Position numbers and translations under genes: made by a program. A stretch of DNA of 64,000 nt from DASXHZ01 sp036488085 (lineage in GTDB: Bacteria > Acidobacteriota > Thermoanaerobaculia > Gp7-AA8): the NCBI GenBank assembly GCA_036488085.1, contig DASXHZ010000065.1, forward strand, positions 137,165 to 201,164, written 5' to 3'. This document shows, one piece after another, positions 62,808 through 64,000 of this stretch. Every line of letters starts with the position of its first letter. Positions within the stretch are counted from its first letter, which is position 1. The notes below the pieces were generated by a model, which was not told the origin of the DNA, ran no database searches, and saw nothing but the letters and a program-made list of their open reading frames with translations.

Positions 62808-63074
62808 CTACCCCTTCCGCAGCGTGAGCGTCTCCCTGAACTCGATCATCTCTTTCAACACCTCGGCTGAATCGACGCCGTAGACGTTCGAGAGGAGGAT
62901 CAGCGTCGAAATGCTCGGGACGTTGCCGCCTCGGTCCATGCTGCCGAGGTAGCGTGCGTTCATGCCGCTGGCTTTGGCCGCGTGCTGAAGGGGCCAGCCG
63001 CGTTGGGAGCGCAGGCGGCGCATGATCAATCCGAAGGAGATGGCGTCGTCGTTTCTTTCTCGGGCTGTCGGCAT
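62808..63074 (-). CDS. XRE-family helix-turn-helix regulator
   Basis: 88 aa from ATG 63074. HTH: GLIMRRLRSQRGWPLQHAAKASGMNARYLGSMDRGGNVPSISTLI... with the conserved Leu/Gly pattern of Cro/CI-type proteins, followed by a short helical tail. Targets unknown. A palindrome array lies just upstream of it on the plus-strand side. Confidence 0.88.
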   Translation of the reverse strand: MPTARERNDDAISFGLIMRRLRSQRGWPLQHAAKASGMNARYLGSMDRGGNVPSISTLILLSNVYGVDSAEVLKEMIEFRETLTLRKG

Positions 63075-63279
63075 TGGATCTGGCGCGCTCCGCGACGCGA
63101 TCTTACGCACTTCGCGGGTCAGCCGACGATGGCCTTCCTGACTTCCGCGAATCACTCGAGGTCTGCCCGGGATGCCTCCGGGACATCCGAATGGCCAACG
63201 ATGTCAGCTCCGGTTCCCATGCGATCGTTGCCATCATCACGTTGGCGTGTCCCGCGGCCGAGGCGACGCCATCCGGTTT
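63075..63279. other. Upstream region of the XRE gene, nothing recognised
   Basis: About 205 bp, presumably holding the XRE promoter. A few weak GTC/GAC half-sites begin the palindrome array to the right. Confidence 0.4.
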
Positions 63280-63545
63280 TCGACGCGCGTCAGCCCCCGG
63301 GATGACACCGGTCGAAAGCGTTTATGCCAGGCGCATCATCGGCGTCTGACGCCGATTGAAGGCGAATGGGCGCCTATGTCAGCCGTGGCTGACGTGTCCG
63401 GTCATCGAATTACTTCCCGTGTCTGCCGGGGCTGACACGTTTGGAAACGCGTTATCGTCCGTGTTTGCCGCGGCTGACACGGGGTGCATTTTGCGGACGC
63501 TCTCGGCAAATCCTCGGATGACACCGCGGTCTCATGACGAGGGAC
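63280..63545. repeat. Degenerate array of GTCAGCC...GGCTGAC palindromes
   Basis: About seven copies of a 20-22-bp palindrome with outer GTGTC/GACAC ends (for example GTCAGCCGTGGCTGAC, GTCTGCCGGGGCTGACAC, GTTTGCCGCGGCTGACAC, GTCAGTCACGGCTGACG), spaced 30-60 bp apart. Some are half-copies such as GGATGACACC. Same general design as the 6.4 kb array (conserved GTC/GAC arms, variable linkers) with a different core. Confidence 0.75.
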
Positions 63546-63571
63546 GGCGTCAGTCACGGCTGACGCGAGAC

Positions 63572-63835
63572 TCACTCCACCATCAACTCGTCGATGTAAC
63601 ACCACTTCCACGACTCACCCGGTTGAAACGATTGCATCACCGGGTGTTTCGAGCGGTGGTAGTGCTTCGTCGCGTGCTTGTTCTTCGACGAATCACAGCA
63701 GCCGACGTGACCGCAGTGGAGACATCGCCGAAGGTGCACCCAGGTATCGCCAGACTGCAGACACTCCTCGCAGCCGTTTGGCGTGCGAGCGGGAACGTCG
63801 TCGGTCGTCTTCAGGTGTTCGCAGGTCTCGGGCAT
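63572..63835 (-). CDS. UBP-type zinc-finger protein
   Basis: 87 aa. ATG 63835 overlaps the stop of the upstream DUF5996 gene (TGATG). The zf-UBP pattern is complete: CEHL, CEEC, WVHLRRCLHCGHVGCCDSS, KHYHRSKHPV and a final W-x-x-W-C-Y. In eukaryotes this finger binds ubiquitin C-termini; bacterial versions are frequent in Actinobacteria and Acidobacteria without known ligand. Confidence 0.92.
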   Translation of the reverse strand: MPETCEHLKTTDDVPARTPNGCEECLQSGDTWVHLRRCLHCGHVGCCDSSKNKHATKHYHRSKHPVMQSFQPGESWKWCYIDELMVE

Positions 63836-64000
63836 CAGATCCTCCGTTCGAGCAACTCCCGGTCCCACTTCCCGCAGTCCGCGGCGGCGTCGTAGGTCGA
63901 CTGGCAGAACTGGAGCAGCGTTTCGGCGGGGTCGGAAGAGACGACGTCGTCGTGGTGGAGATAGAAGCCGCCGAGCGGCTCGTTGTAGTACGCGGCGGCG
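63835..64000 (-). CDS. DUF5996 family protein, C-terminal end only
   Basis: The visible 54 codons encode YYNEPLGGFYLHHDDVVSS, DPAETLLQFCQSTYDAAADC and a final KWDRELLERRI, matching the end of DUF5996 proteins. The rest lies beyond the window. Co-translated with the zinc-finger gene. Function unknown. Confidence 0.8.
   Translation of the reverse strand, partial: AAAYYNEPLGGFYLHHDDVVSSDPAETLLQFCQSTYDAAADCGKWDRELLERRI

Overview
The window is about 64 kb of GC-rich, densely packed bacterial chromosome. The gene families suggest a soil-type Acidobacteriota (Thermoanaerobaculia/Vicinamibacteria-like) or a relative: a Ser/Thr kinase fused to a TolB-like propeller, a CHAT-TPR protein, a sortilin-like BNR-repeat protein, M13, S9 and M20 hydrolases, a CBM9-DUF5916 protein, DUF2911-TPR and a MacAB exporter. 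This placement is inference; no rRNA or tRNA gene was recognised.

Layout. 0-6 kb: a decayed ilvE fragment, a secreted repeat-domain protein divergent from a large TPR-CHAT protein, a dead partial copy of the 16.5 kb kinase, and a small unknown protein with a clear terminator. 6.4-6.8 kb: a degenerate array of about 20 short hairpins with 21-bp spacing. 6.8-10.5 kb: a defence-like patch holding a SIR2-like protein overlapping an isochorismatase-fold hydrolase, and a frameshifted AbiU2-type HEPN gene. 10.6-24.5 kb: a secreted FGE-like protein, an S9 peptidase, a scrapyard of copied gene fragments, a haem peroxidase, the kinase-propeller, a LamG protein overlapping an amidohydrolase, and a hybrid histidine kinase.

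24.5-28.4 kb holds the most interesting system. A ferritin-fold protein with all six diiron ligands of cyanobacterial aldehyde-deformylating oxygenase (ADO), plus an added four-Cys motif, overlaps a homologue of long-chain acyl-ACP reductase (AAR). A YtrA-type GntR regulator, an ABC ATPase and an ABC permease follow with 4-bp overlaps. A promoter with a near-perfect dyad over its -10 precedes the first gene. This looks like a non-cyanobacterial alka(e)ne-forming operon with its own regulator and transporter.

28.6-50 kb: an Lhr-type helicase, secreted and outer-membrane proteins, an M13 peptidase, a BNR protein, a truncated BrnT toxin with its partner, an SDR, a GNAT, a heparinase-like protein, DUF2911-TPR and a large unknown secreted protein. 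50-64 kb: an M20-like protein with altered metal ligands, a MacA-MacB operon, a Spy-like protein, a LytS/LytR pair, a four-gene overlapping ECF-sigma operon with a serine hydrolase, an MscS channel, a methyltransferase, an XRE regulator, a second palindrome array, a UBP zinc-finger protein and the end of a DUF5996 gene.

REP-like nested palindromes sit at 51.5, 54.9 and 57.4 kb. Several non-coding stretches consist of copied pieces of genes found elsewhere in the window, so the locus has rearranged repeatedly.
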